A DNA stretch of 64,000 nucleotides from Sphingobacterium spiritivorum ATCC 33861 (GCF_000143765.1 NZ_GL379770.1:1204903-1268902), one strand, 5' to 3'; shown: positions 1 through 8,542, numbered from the stretch's first letter. Program-made: numbers and translations. The notes: a model not told the origin generated them from the letters alone.

Positions 1-858
1 GATAAAATAAGAATCCTGTACCATATAGTAGAACAGAGCTGACCATAGTCCCAGTCTGAAATATGTATTGCGAAATAAGCTGAAGTCTATAAGGGTTTCT
101 AATCCCTTGCGGTGATCTTTCTTTTGCAAATAAACAAAGCGAAGGCCAAAAATAAAAGAGCAGAGCAACAGGACTGTATACCATACAGACCAGGGATGTT
201 CTGCAGCCTGTATAATAGGATAGATAAGTGTCATGATAGAGAGCGCAAGCAGAATAACTCCGCTGCTATTAAACCGGCCTGCAGCGGGCTGATGATGATC
301 CGGAAGGTAACGCATTGCTAATAGGAGCGAAACTAATCCAATAGGAATATTGATCAGAAAAATAAGCCTCCATCCGTCTGTAATCCATTGTACATCCGGT
401 AGAATACCTCCCAGAAGCTGCCCCAGTACAGAAGCCGCTCCGGCGATACTGCCATATATGCCTAAAGCTTTGACACGATCTTTTTCCGTGTCAAAGATAT
501 CCGGAATAAACGCAATTCCCTGCGGGACCATAAAAGCAGAGCTAACTCCCTGTATAAGTCTGCCGGCCAATAGTATTTCTGCATTTGCCGCTATACCGCA
601 TAGTGCTGATGAAAGAATGAAGAACAGCATGCTGAGGTTATATACTTTCTTCTTACCCCAATATGTACCGGCTTTACTTCCTGTAACCAGTAAACTCGCG
701 TATCCGATAACATACAGAATGACTATCCATTGTGCCTGGCTGTCTTGGGCATGTAGACCTGCCTGAATGGAAGGAAGGGAGACATTGATTATAAAAAGAT
801 CGATTACGAAAAGGAAAATTCCGGTAGATACCAGGAGCAGCTGCACATATCTATTCAT
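1..858 (-). CDS. MFS drug exporter, DHA2 (EmrB/QacA-like) family, 3' end outside window
   Basis: An open frame of 286 codons runs from an ATG at 858 to the first base of the window without a stop, so the C-terminal part is missing. The translation begins MNRYVQLLLVSTGIFLFVID and shows closely spaced hydrophobic helices. The segment LAGRLIQGVSSAFMVPQ matches the motif around helices 4-5 of major facilitator exporters, and the 14-helix DHA2 type fits the long series of helices. Such proteins use the proton gradient to expel drugs or toxic metabolites across the inner membrane. It is transcribed divergently from an HxlR regulator 78 bases away, a common arrangement for locally controlled exporters. 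The substrate cannot be told from sequence. Confidence 0.88.
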   Translation of the reverse strand, partial: MNRYVQLLLVSTGIFLFVIDLFIINVSLPSIQAGLHAQDSQAQWIVILYVIGYASLLVTGSKAGTYWGKKKVYNLSMLFFILSSALCGIAANAEILLAGRLIQGVSSAFMVPQGIAFIPDIFDTEKDRVKALGIYGSIAGAASVLGQLLGGILPDVQWITDGWRLIFLINIPIGLVSLLLAMRYLPDHHQPAAGRFNSSGVILLALSIMTLIYPIIQAAEHPWSVWYTVLLLCSFIFGLRFVYLQKKDHRKGLETLIDFSLFRNTYFRLGLWSALFYYMVQDSYFI

Positions 859-892
859 AGCTTTTTCATATATTTACGCTTCAAAATTGGCG

Positions 893-902
893 TATAATTA
901 TA
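893..902. promoter_or_regulatory. Palindrome TATAATTATA between exporter and HxlR gene
   Basis: The 10-base sequence TATAATTATA is its own reverse complement and lies in the 78-base divergent intergenic space, followed by a further TATAAT. HxlR-type dimers bind AT-rich dyads beside their own gene, so this is the best operator candidate here. AT-rich palindromes arise easily by chance, so the assignment is an inference. Confidence 0.35.
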
Positions 903-936
903 GTATAATCAAGTAGTTGTAAAAAGAGGTGTAGGT

Positions 937-1317
937 ATGGGAAATAATACTAATACTGAGAATGAGAGTATTGCGGAATTAAAAAATAAGTTATTAAAGC
1001 AAAATAGTTGTGACTTGTCAGCTGTCTTTAAAATAATAGGAGGAAAGTGGAAGATCCTGCTTATAAAATCTATTTTGCATGGGTGTCCCAAGCGATTTGG
1101 TGAATTGAGAAGGGAATTGGAGGATCTGGCACAGACTACTTTGACCACACAGCTGCGGGAGCTTGAACGTGATGGTATCATAAGCCGTAAAATTTATGCA
1201 GAAACGCCTCCCAGAGTAGAATACAAACTGACTCCATTAGGCTTGACGCTGATTCCGGTGGTTCAATCCTTGGAAGATTGGTGGCATCAGTATAATGAGC
1301 AGAGAACAGATGTATAA
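937..1317 (+). CDS. HxlR-family winged-helix transcriptional regulator
   Basis: The 126-residue protein has the HxlR layout: CDLSAVFKIIGGKWKILLIK, a helix-turn-helix with RFGELRRELEDLAQTTLTTQ, and the wing KIYAETPPRVEYKLTPLG. The Cys just before the GGKW motif (residue 28) corresponds to the redox- or electrophile-sensing Cys of some relatives such as HypR/YodB. That role is only inferred here. It probably controls the divergent exporter and itself. The ATG at 937 lies downstream of an AT-rich dyad. The 3' end, including the stop codon, is embedded in a hairpin shared with the convergent SDR gene. Confidence 0.9.
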   Translation: MGNNTNTENESIAELKNKLLKQNSCDLSAVFKIIGGKWKILLIKSILHGCPKRFGELRRELEDLAQTTLTTQLRELERDGIISRKIYAETPPRVEYKLTPLGLTLIPVVQSLEDWWHQYNEQRTDV

Positions 1318-1328
1318 ATCTGTTCTCT
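1301..1328. terminator. Hairpin between convergent HxlR and SDR genes
   Basis: AGAGAACAGAT (1301-1311) and ATCTGTTCTCT (1318-1328) form a perfect 11-pair stem around a 6-base loop that contains the TAA stop of the HxlR gene. There is no good T-tract on either side, so it may act as a bidirectional transcript end or stabiliser rather than a textbook intrinsic terminator. Confidence 0.5.
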
Positions 1329-1341
1329 GACCAAATGCAGA

Positions 1342-2103
1342 TTACAGCATCATTCCACCGGATACTTCTATGCGTTGTGCGTTGATCCAGCGGGCTTCTT
1401 CAGTACAAAGGAAAGCGACTACACCGCCGATGTCTTCAGGTACACCTGCACGACCAAGTGCAGTTACTGAAGCAATAGTCTTGTTCATATTTTCGTTGTC
1501 GCGTACAGCTCCGCCTCCAAAGTCCGTTTCAATAGCACCGGGAGCAACAACATTGACCCGGATTCTTCTTTCTCCCAGTTCTTTTGCCAGATATTTGGTA
1601 AGCGTTTCTACAGCTCCTTTCATTGAAGCGTAAGCAGCATATCCCGGAAATGAAAAGCGTGCAAGACCGGTAGAGATATTGATTACAGAACCTCCGTCAT
1701 TCATGAGGGGTAGCGCTTTTTGTGTCAGAAAAAACACTCCTTTGAACTGAATATTAAGCAGAGTGTCGAAATCCTCTTCAGTCGTATCGACAAAAGACTT
1801 GTGTATACCTATCCCCGCATTATTAATAAGGTAATCGAAACGATCTGTTTCGAAAGTATCTTTTAAAACATGCTTTACCTTACCGAAAAAATCTTCAAAG
1901 CTTGCTGTATCCGCTACATTGAGCTGTATCGCAACGGCACGCTGTCCCAGCAGATTTACCTGTTCGACTACTTCCTGCGCTTCATCATGTTTGCTGTTAT
2001 AGGTCAGTATAATATCTATACCTTTCTGAGCCAGCCGAAGTACCATTTCTTTTCCCAGTCCGCGGCTTCCGCCTGTAACTAGGGCAATATTCTGTTGTTT
2101 CAT
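1342..2103 (-). CDS. SDR family NAD(P)-dependent oxidoreductase
   Basis: A 253-residue classical short-chain dehydrogenase. It has the cofactor motif TGGSRGLG near residue 10, NNAG in the middle, the catalytic Ser in VINISTGLARF, the YASMK catalytic Tyr/Lys pair, and the usual PGAIETDF loop. It should oxidise or reduce an alcohol/carbonyl in the cytoplasm; the substrate is unknown. The frame is open upstream to 2304, but that extension overlaps the AraC gene and lacks family similarity. I place the start at the ATG at 2103 (MKQQNIALVTGG), with 2112 as an alternative. It lies 85 bases downstream of the AraC regulator on the same strand, so the two are probably co-transcribed. Confidence 0.92.
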   Translation of the reverse strand: MKQQNIALVTGGSRGLGKEMVLRLAQKGIDIILTYNSKHDEAQEVVEQVNLLGQRAVAIQLNVADTASFEDFFGKVKHVLKDTFETDRFDYLINNAGIGIHKSFVDTTEEDFDTLLNIQFKGVFFLTQKALPLMNDGGSVINISTGLARFSFPGYAAYASMKGAVETLTKYLAKELGERRIRVNVVAPGAIETDFGGGAVRDNENMNKTIASVTALGRAGVPEDIGGVVAFLCTEEARWINAQRIEVSGGMML

Positions 2104-2188
2104 TTTATTCATATTTGACAGACACAAAGGTATAGCGGACAGATTTGAAAAAATGGTGAGTAGTTCAGTATTTTGCACAGATACAGAG

Positions 2189-2596
2189 TCAGGCGAAGCT
2201 GTTCTTGCTTTTAATGGTTTCTTCTTCCAGAATCTGATTTCTGTATTGTTTAGGTGTGATCTGTGTGAATCGCTTGAAAAATTTAGTGAAGTTAGAAGGG
2301 TCATAGGTCAGCAGTATTGCTATTTCCTGTATACTTCTGCCGGGTTGAGCAAGCAGGATTTTCGCTTGTTGAATGATCTTTTCCTCAAAAAATGAACAGG
2401 CAGAACGTCCCGTAGTACGTTTAATGGTATTGCTGAGGTGGCGCGGGTGAATATGCATATGATCCGCAATATCCCTGATTTCATACATATCAGATATCCT
2501 GCCTTGTAGCAGATCATCCAGATGTTTATCCAGTTCATTCATAAAAATTGCTGTTAACTCCTGTTGTCTTTGTGGTGTTTTTGTAGACGTATCCAT
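2189..2596 (-). CDS. AraC-type DNA-binding protein (HTH domain only)
   Basis: The 135-residue protein consists almost entirely of the AraC C-terminal double helix-turn-helix. The first helix pair is around IRDIADHMHIHPRHLSNTIK and the second around IQEIAILLTYDPSNFTKFFK, ending with the signature FTQITPKQYR. There is no N-terminal sensor domain, so it is a short, ligand-independent type or takes its signal elsewhere. It precedes the SDR gene on the same strand and probably regulates it. Confidence 0.88.
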   Translation of the reverse strand: MDTSTKTPQRQQELTAIFMNELDKHLDDLLQGRISDMYEIRDIADHMHIHPRHLSNTIKRTTGRSACSFFEEKIIQQAKILLAQPGRSIQEIAILLTYDPSNFTKFFKRFTQITPKQYRNQILEEETIKSKNSFA

Positions 2597-2851
2597 ACCT
2601 CTGGCTGCTAATACTTCCGAATATAGTTAAGATTTTAGAAAAAGATGGGATTTAATACCCTATATATTCATTTGAATTTTATGTGATAATTAAGAATTTG
2701 TGAAATATTTGTGTTTTATAATTTTTGTTTCATAATTTCTCATTTAATTTTTTTATAATTCATCGGAATATTTTATTTTGGAATAATTTTTTGTGATCGA
2801 TGTTCATTATTATTAAGACATACGTCATATCCCCTCCAAGGGGCATCTGAA

Positions 2852-3748
2852 GTGAAAAACATACTTATGGAAGAAACTAATCTTATCCGATTGTTAGTGG
2901 TCGGTATTGTGGTCAGCAAACTGATTGTTGCAGTTTTATTTGTCTTATTCTATCGAAAAAATAAACAACTCTCAAAAGAGCGGCAATCTCTGGTCGAAGC
3001 CAATGCGGAGATCAATCGCCATGTGGGTAGGATTGAAGAGCAAAACAGAGCCCTCGTGGAGGCGGAACAATTTAAAGCTAAGATATTCTCTGTTGTCTCA
3101 CATGATCTGCGTGTACCTGTAAGTACCTTTCAGACGCTTTTATCCTTTTCCAGAGTGGTAGAGATTCCTCCTGAAGAAATTCGGAAAACTCTTATTAAAA
3201 TTGGTTCAGAACTGGATGATTCGTCCAAAATGCTGGATGAAGTACTGATCTGGGCAGCTGAACAAATGACAAATGAAAAAATAATACTTGCCCCATTATC
3301 AGCTTATGAACGTGTAGAAGAAGCATATCACTTGTTTTATGAGCGTATCAGTTTTAAACAACTGATATTTATGAATAAGATTCCAAAGGATTTTGTCCTG
3401 ATGGGTAACAAAAAAATAGTTGACCTTATTATTCGTAACCTGATCAGCAATGCCGTTAAATTCAGTCCAAGTGGACAGGAAATTGTAGTCGGTCTCCTGT
3501 CTTCAGCGGATAATCATATACTTTATGTTCAGGATAATGGCATTGGAATGAGTGAAGAACAGGTGGAAGCATTGCAAACAGCAACCATCAAATCCAGTTC
3601 GGAAGGTACATTCAAAGAAAAAGGTGCTGGTATAGGTCTGGTTTTATGTTATGACTTTGCGCACCGTCTGGGCTGGAATATAAATGTCAGCAGTAAAGAG
3701 GGAAGTGGAAGTCTTTTTCAAATACAAATCCCTGTTAAGGCTTCTTAA
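2852..3748 (+). CDS. Membrane-anchored sensor histidine kinase
   Basis: About 298 residues: one N-terminal transmembrane helix (residues ~11-30), a coiled coil (~36-73), then a HisKA-like segment with SHDLRVPVST (His ~84), and a HATPase domain with N box NLISNAVKFSP, G1 DNGIGM and G2 GAGIGL. There is no extracellular sensor region, so the signal is probably sensed in or near the membrane or through a partner. The GTG at 2852 is the upstream start; ATG at 2867 (MEETNLIRLL) is an equally possible start and leaves the helix intact. No response regulator is adjacent. The downstream region is packed with hairpins. Confidence 0.88.
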   Translation: MKNILMEETNLIRLLVVGIVVSKLIVAVLFVLFYRKNKQLSKERQSLVEANAEINRHVGRIEEQNRALVEAEQFKAKIFSVVSHDLRVPVSTFQTLLSFSRVVEIPPEEIRKTLIKIGSELDDSSKMLDEVLIWAAEQMTNEKIILAPLSAYERVEEAYHLFYERISFKQLIFMNKIPKDFVLMGNKKIVDLIIRNLISNAVKFSPSGQEIVVGLLSSADNHILYVQDNGIGMSEEQVEALQTATIKSSSEGTFKEKGAGIGLVLCYDFAHRLGWNINVSSKEGSGSLFQIQIPVKAS

Positions 3749-3930
3749 CTCCATACTTTTTAAGATTTAATAGTCTGTGCTGCCGCTGACTGAAAATCTT
3801 GTGGAGTGGGGGCTTTATCACCGGGAGAAGATAAAAGCAGAAATGAAATAATTGGAGAGCGCCCACACTGGGGAGAGCGGCTGTGCGTACAGCCCCGCCT
3901 GACCATACGGTCTGACGAGGCTGTACCTTT
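3748..3930. other. Hairpin-rich intergenic region (candidate structured RNA or repeat element)
   Basis: This region between the histidine kinase and the convergent DUF4252 gene holds several consecutive inverted repeats. One is a nested stem: ACTCCA 3748-3753 with TGGAGT 3802-3807, AAGATTT 3762-3768 with AAATCTT 3794-3800, and AGTC 3772-3775 with GACT 3788-3791. Another is GGCTGT 3879-3884 with ACAGCC 3889-3894, in competition with GTACAGCC 3887-3894 pairing GGCTGTAC 3919-3926. No T-tract follows the helices, so a simple terminator does not explain them. A transcribed structured RNA, a REP-like element or a remnant of one are all possible. Confidence 0.45.
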
Positions 3931-3953
3931 TACGTTGTTAAAAGCTATGCTTT

Positions 3954-4484
3954 TTACATTTTTTCCTGTTTTTGTTTTTCCTGCTTTTGCTCATAATAAG
4001 AAATCATTTGGGCGAGTTCATTTAAATCAAGATCGGATTTGATATCCAGAAATACCAGTTCGTCCTCATCCGCAATTCCAAGCATTAATCTTTTGATGCG
4101 GTCCCCCTTCATCTTGCCGTTGATAGATACTACCGAGCCTTCACTATGAATACTGGCCATTTCTTCAAACTTATTCTTTGCCAGATATTTGTTGAAATCT
4201 TTCATAAGCAAACCTTTTTTATCATTTGATATAGTCATCACTTTAAGGCTTTTGAGCTTTTTTAGCAACATGGCGATCATCGGATCTTCTTCCTCCAGTT
4301 CTTTTATCGAACTTTTTAAGAATGGATTAAGCAATAATCCCGGTACTTTTACCGAAACAATTTCCGCTCCTTTTGAGATACTGTTGTGCTGCACAAAATC
4401 CATATTCGGACGGCTCTTTACCAGACAACTTTGCAGCAGAAAGCAACTTATCAGAATGAGGGTTGATGTATATAAAGTCTTCAT
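3954..4484 (-). CDS. DUF4252 lipoprotein
   Basis: A 176-residue protein with a lipoprotein signal (lipobox LQSC, Cys20) and a DUF4252-type body. It contains alternating helices and strands such as LKSLKVMTISND and FEEMASIHSEGSVVSINGKM, and a C-terminal Gln/Lys-rich tail. It probably sits in the cell envelope. DUF4252 proteins have no established biochemical function, but in Bacteroidota they are often encoded behind ECF sigma and anti-sigma genes, as here. It starts 2 bases after the stop of the preceding DUF4252 gene, so translation of the two is probably coupled. Confidence 0.85.
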   Translation of the reverse strand: MKTLYTSTLILISCFLLQSCLVKSRPNMDFVQHNSISKGAEIVSVKVPGLLLNPFLKSSIKELEEEDPMIAMLLKKLKSLKVMTISNDKKGLLMKDFNKYLAKNKFEEMASIHSEGSVVSINGKMKGDRIKRLMLGIADEDELVFLDIKSDLDLNELAQMISYYEQKQEKQKQEKM

Positions 4485-4486
4485 GA

Positions 4487-4960
4487 TTAATTTACACTGT
4501 TAATGAGTTTAGAGATATCATCGTATTTAACTTTTCCATCCAGTATCATAAAAATAGTTGAATCATCTGTAATAATACTGAGCAATAAGTTGTTGATAGT
4601 TTCGGATTGTGTGTTTTCTGCAAGAAACTTAATTTTATTCTCTTCCGAATTGATCATCATCAGTTCCTCATAGTTTAACTTACTGATCGCTTTTGATACA
4701 TCAGATTGCAATCCGGGAGTGTCTCCTTCGACAATAAGCATTTTGATAGAATTGATATTTGTCAGAAGCGGACGAATACTTTCAAGATCATTATCTGACA
4801 ATTTCATCTTATTGAGCATCGAAAACATTGGTTTTCCGATTTTGATGGAGGTGACACCCTTGCCTTCTTTGTACTGATCAAAAATCTGATCGAGTTTTGA
4901 CAGTTGCGCCTGAGATATGCTAAAGCACAGCAGGCTCACGATAATTAATAGATGTTTCAT
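4487..4960 (-). CDS. DUF4252 secreted protein
   Basis: A 157-residue protein with a Sec signal peptide (MKHLLIIVSLLCFSISQAQ, cleavage likely after QAQ). The body is a DUF4252 domain: a helix around LDQIFDQYKEGKGVTSIKIG and a strand SIKMLIVEGD. It is a paralogue of the lipoprotein encoded next to it and probably acts in the periplasm. It is the third gene of the sigma / anti-sigma / DUF4252 / DUF4252 operon and may be part of the regulon output or of signal sensing. The function is not known. Confidence 0.86.
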   Translation of the reverse strand: MKHLLIIVSLLCFSISQAQLSKLDQIFDQYKEGKGVTSIKIGKPMFSMLNKMKLSDNDLESIRPLLTNINSIKMLIVEGDTPGLQSDVSKAISKLNYEELMMINSEENKIKFLAENTQSETINNLLLSIITDDSTIFMILDGKVKYDDISKLINSVN

Positions 4961-4971
4961 TTTTTTGGTTT

Positions 4972-5622
4972 TTAAAGTTCTATAGTTAAATATTTAATAT
5001 TCCTGGTTGCTTCTAATCCTTTCCGTATATTATTGGATGCCAAACTGAGCACTTCTTCTGTGATTTTTAAAGCTTCTTCTTCATTGTATATCTTCACTCC
5101 GTTTACCTCCACATAAAGTTCGCTTTCAGGAGCAGGGACAGATACTGTCTTTGTTACTTCTTTCTTAATGACCTTCTTTTTTTGAAGCTGTCTGATGGCT
5201 GCTATTCTGACCGGAGTTTCTATTTGGGACTGCGGCGTATTTACTTCCTGTTGCTGAGGTGCTTTTTTGTCTACCTGTGCAGTCAGATGTGGTTTTTTAT
5301 CATCCGTTTTAGCCAGTTCTGTATGCTCTTTTTGTGTACTACTGAAATACCATATTCCTCCTGCGACAAAAAGCAATGATGCAGCAACCGATACTTTGCG
5401 GTATATGCTCCGGATATTAAGTTTATCATTCTGTTGCTGATCCTGTGCTACTGTATGGATGAAATCATCAAATTGCAGATTCATTTCCTCTTCTTCAATA
5501 GCCTTAAGGACAGAAAAGTAAGGATCTGCCTGTTCAGCTTCGCGGATTATCCGATCTTCTTCCAATGAAGATTCTCCCGCCCAGTATTTAGCTTTTAATC
5601 GCTCTAATTCTTCTTTCTTCAT
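4972..5622 (-). CDS. Single-pass membrane protein, probable anti-sigma factor
   Basis: About 216 residues. A cytoplasmic N-terminal helical region (KEELERLKAKYWAGESSLEE) resembles the zinc-less anti-sigma domains of Bacteroidota, followed by one membrane helix (VAASLLFVAGGIWYF, residues ~80-95) and a periplasmic Lys/Gln-rich tail with a short C-terminal domain. Gene order is the main support: it directly follows and overlaps the ECF sigma gene. I chose ATG 5622 (MKKEELERL) over ATG 5628; either start lies inside the sigma coding region, giving an overlap of 35-41 bases that may set sigma/anti-sigma stoichiometry. Confidence 0.78.
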   Translation of the reverse strand: MKKEELERLKAKYWAGESSLEEDRIIREAEQADPYFSVLKAIEEEEMNLQFDDFIHTVAQDQQQNDKLNIRSIYRKVSVAASLLFVAGGIWYFSSTQKEHTELAKTDDKKPHLTAQVDKKAPQQQEVNTPQSQIETPVRIAAIRQLQKKKVIKKEVTKTVSVPAPESELYVEVNGVKIYNEEEALKITEEVLSLASNNIRKGLEATRNIKYLTIEL

Positions 5623-6103
5623 AATCAAAAATCATTGTTAATCCATTCTTTACCGTATTGCGTGCACGGGACAGATTCACTCTGGCCGCATTCTCATCTA
5701 TTCCGGTTAATTCACAGATGGTATCAAATTCATATTCTTCTATATCCCGCAGGTACATTACTAATCTTTGCTTTTCAGGTAACCTGTCAATCAGTTTGAG
5801 AATCAGGTCCCGGGTCAGAGCAGGGTATTTCTCTTTCTGTATATCCGGCATTTCATAGCTTTCCGCCTTATATTTTACAGCTTCTCTGTTTATCTTATTT
5901 AAAGACAGGTTTTTTGTCATGCGCATCGCATAAGCTTCTACATTAGATACCTTGCTGAGCTCCATACGAGATTCCCAGAGTTTGATCAGTACTTCCTGTA
6001 CAATATCAAAAGCATCTTGCGGATCTATCAGGAAGCGATTAGCAAACCGGAATAATTTATCCTTATGGATAAAAACGACCGATTTAAAAGTTTCCTGTGT
6101 CAT
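5588..6103 (-). CDS. RNA polymerase ECF-type sigma factor
   Basis: A 171-residue sigma-70 family factor. Region 2 is at ~20-85 (FANRFLIDPQDAFDIVQEVL, then IKLWE), and region 4 at ~110-160 (LILKLIDRLPEKQRLVMYLR, then CELTGIDENAARVNLSRAR). It should direct RNA polymerase to its own regulon and is probably held inactive by the membrane protein encoded just downstream. This is the first gene of a four-gene operon. The signal is unknown. Confidence 0.92.
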   Translation of the reverse strand: MTQETFKSVVFIHKDKLFRFANRFLIDPQDAFDIVQEVLIKLWESRMELSKVSNVEAYAMRMTKNLSLNKINREAVKYKAESYEMPDIQKEKYPALTRDLILKLIDRLPEKQRLVMYLRDIEEYEFDTICELTGIDENAARVNLSRARNTVKNGLTMIFDYEERRIRAIKS

Positions 6104-6259
6104 ATTTTTGCTGCTTTATATGAAGAAGACAATTGGGAGGAAGGAAATATTACATCAAATATTGAATTTATTTTCAGGAATCAATATTTTGAAGTTTAAT
6201 TATTTGTCAGTGAGCTTTTTATGTTGTTTTTGCTTTTGTCAATAAATAGGCTTGCATTG

Positions 6260-6730
6260 TCAGACAAGGGGCGTATCACCGAATTTTTGATCGAGAACCT
6301 GACGCCTGTAACGGAATATTTCCTCTAATCGTGGTTTGACGATCCAGTTGTGGGCGAGCTCTCCAAGCACTCCGAATGGCAATTCATAATCTACTGTATC
6401 TTTCATCAATACGCCTTTTTCATTGGGAATAAATTCATGGTGATGGTTCCATAACTTATATGGTCCTTTGGCCTGAAAGTCTGTAAAACTTTTCTGAAAG
6501 TCTACCTGTGTAATTCTGGTTTCCCAGTTCATTGTGATTCCAAATAGAGGTGTAACACGATAGCGGATAAGCATTCCTTCATAAATTTCATCATTGTCAA
6601 AAGATGTCAATACGGTGAATTTCATTTCGGGAGGAGTAATTTTGGAAAGATTATTTGCTGCTGAAAAAAATGTCCATGCGGTCTGCAGATCGCAATTGAG
6701 TTGTTGTTCCTGATATAACCGATGTATCAT
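6260..6730 (-). CDS. SRPBCC-fold (START-like) protein
   Basis: A 156-residue protein beginning MIHRLYQEQQLNCDLQTAWT with the typical SRPBCC start: a strand, then a helix containing WTFFSAANNLSKITPP. Later come strands such as WETRITQVDFQKSFTDFQ and GVLMKDTVDYELPFG, and a long C-terminal helix (WIVKPRLEEIFRYRRQVLDQ). The family binds hydrophobic ligands in a deep pocket or acts as cyclases; members like this are mostly uncharacterised. It is monocistronic by spacing. Confidence 0.82.
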   Translation of the reverse strand: MIHRLYQEQQLNCDLQTAWTFFSAANNLSKITPPEMKFTVLTSFDNDEIYEGMLIRYRVTPLFGITMNWETRITQVDFQKSFTDFQAKGPYKLWNHHHEFIPNEKGVLMKDTVDYELPFGVLGELAHNWIVKPRLEEIFRYRRQVLDQKFGDTPLV

Positions 6731-6918
6731 TGTTTGATTTGAGGTAGATATTTGAGTTAATAATTCAGATTAAAGATAGTGATTTCTGGGGATGCAAAAG
6801 AGTGTAGGAGCGTAAAGTTTATTAAAAATTCTTTATTTAATCTATAAATTATTTTAACTGTATTAACACGGACTCTGAATATTCTCTTACCTTTACGGTT
6901 CAACAGATTTTGAAAAAG

Positions 6919-8409
6919 ATGAAAGAAGGCTTTGAAATATTTTTAAGGAAATTTGAGGACAGAATACATGAGCTGTTCCACCACGAATCAGATATAAACG
7001 AACTAAGTATAAACCGTGGACTCCCTCAGGATGTCTGGGACAAAATAATGGAACTAAAGCCTCTTTCTGTCGCCATCCCGGAAAATTTTGGAGGGAGAGG
7101 AGCAAAAGTCAGTGAATGTCTGTCTATCCTTGCTGCTGCTTCTTATGAATCTTTACCGTTATCATTAACCTTTGGAATCAATATTGCCCTTTTTCTGGAG
7201 CCGTTAGCAAGATATGGTCATTCAGATGTACAACAGCCTATATTTGATCGTTTCCTTCATCATAAAGCGATGGGCGGATTGATGATCACAGAACCGGATT
7301 TTGGGAGTGATGCGTTAAATATGCGTACACAATACGAAGAGTCGGAAGCAGGTTATAAGCTTAAAGGACAAAAACACTGGCAGGGACTGACCGGCATGGC
7401 AGATTTTTGGATCATTGCTGCACGTAAAGATGCAGGAAAAGGAGATCTAGCAAGAGATGTTGAATTTTTTGTTACGGATAACAGCCGCCCGGAGCAACAG
7501 ATACAGGTAGAACATTATTTTAATAATCTGGGGCTGTATATGATTCCGTATGGTATGAATACCATCGATCTGGAAGTACCGGCCAATCAGAAATTATTGC
7601 AAAAGAGTACAGGTATCAAGATGATGCTGGATATTCTTCACCGCAGTCGTCTGCAATTCCCGGGTATGGGAATGGGCTTTATCAAACGCATGCTGGATGA
7701 AGCTTTGTCGCATTGTACCAACCGTAAGGTAGGAGGGCAGCAGCTGCTGGCGTTAGATTCTGTACAATATCAGATATCCCGCATTCAATCTTCGTACAGT
7801 CTGTGTTCAGGAATGTGTGCACGTAGTTCTTCTATGAGTGGAATAGATCAGGATCTGGCAACTGCAGGACTGGAAGCAAACAGTATGAAAGCATTGGTAA
7901 CCGATCTGATGCAGGAAGCAGCGCAAATCTGTGTGCAGCTTTCCGGTTCAAGCGGTTATAAAATTGATCACGTAGCCGGACGCGGTATCGTAGACAGCAG
8001 ACCTTTCCAGATCTTTGAAGGATCTAATGAAATGCTTTATACACAGATTGCAGAAATGGTTATTAAACAGATGAAGAAATCGAGGGAAACCAACTTTGGT
8101 CAGTATTTGCAGGGATTTGAACGTTGCGATCGCGTCGCTGTCCTGTTTAAGCCTGTGCTGGATTTCCAGATCACTGAAAGTCTGGTACAGAGACAAATGG
8201 TTGTTCTTGGTAAGATTATCGCCAGATTAGTATGTTTACAGTATGTGGGTGATATGACAGATAAAGGTTTCAGAACAGATCTGTATGACAACTGTGTCAA
8301 ACATATTGAGATGGATATCAAAAAATTATTGTCTGATTTCCTGAATTACAATGATGCAAAGCCAATCGTTGAATATGAGGAACAGTCTAACTGGATAGAT
8401 TTTATTTAA
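6919..8409 (+). CDS. Acyl-CoA dehydrogenase family protein
   Basis: About 496 residues in the acyl-CoA dehydrogenase fold. The N-terminal helical domain includes SVAIPENFGGRG, the middle strand domain begins ITEPDFGSDALN and KGQKHWQGLTG, and the C-terminal helical domain has HVAGRGIVDSRPFQIFEGSN. Flavin-dependent enzymes of this family introduce a double bond at the alpha-beta position of acyl-CoA thioesters. The acyl chain is unknown. The C-terminal extension of about 110 residues exceeds the usual 380-390 length. A TTG at 6910 is in frame, but the ATG at 6919 (MKEGFEIFLRKFEDR) is the more likely start. A strong terminator follows. Confidence 0.88.
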   Translation: MKEGFEIFLRKFEDRIHELFHHESDINELSINRGLPQDVWDKIMELKPLSVAIPENFGGRGAKVSECLSILAAASYESLPLSLTFGINIALFLEPLARYGHSDVQQPIFDRFLHHKAMGGLMITEPDFGSDALNMRTQYEESEAGYKLKGQKHWQGLTGMADFWIIAARKDAGKGDLARDVEFFVTDNSRPEQQIQVEHYFNNLGLYMIPYGMNTIDLEVPANQKLLQKSTGIKMMLDILHRSRLQFPGMGMGFIKRMLDEALSHCTNRKVGGQQLLALDSVQYQISRIQSSYSLCSGMCARSSSMSGIDQDLATAGLEANSMKALVTDLMQEAAQICVQLSGSSGYKIDHVAGRGIVDSRPFQIFEGSNEMLYTQIAEMVIKQMKKSRETNFGQYLQGFERCDRVAVLFKPVLDFQITESLVQRQMVVLGKIIARLVCLQYVGDMTDKGFRTDLYDNCVKHIEMDIKKLLSDFLNYNDAKPIVEYEEQSNWIDFI

Positions 8410-8434
8410 TCTTACAGCTACACTAATTGCACAA

Positions 8435-8467
8435 GGGATCTTTATGTATATAAAGATCCCTTTTTTT
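8435..8467 (+). terminator. Intrinsic terminator of the acyl-CoA dehydrogenase gene
   Basis: GGGATCTTTA (8435-8444) and TAAAGATCCC (8451-8460) form a perfect 10-pair stem with a 6-base loop, followed directly by seven T residues (8461-8467). Confidence 0.92.
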
Positions 8468-8542
8468 GCTATTGCTTATATATCAGGTATGAAAGGAGAT
8501 TTTTTAAAGATCGCTGATATATGCCTCGTGACGGATCTGATG

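Noticed and set aside
112..766. Plus-strand frames at 112-321 and 350-766
   Set aside because: They lie opposite the exporter frame, which shows clear membrane helices and motifs; the plus frames lack family features.
3806..4042. Plus frame of 78 residues in the hairpin-rich region
   Set aside because: It overlaps the end of the DUF4252 gene and the inverted repeats, and has no recognisable start or composition.
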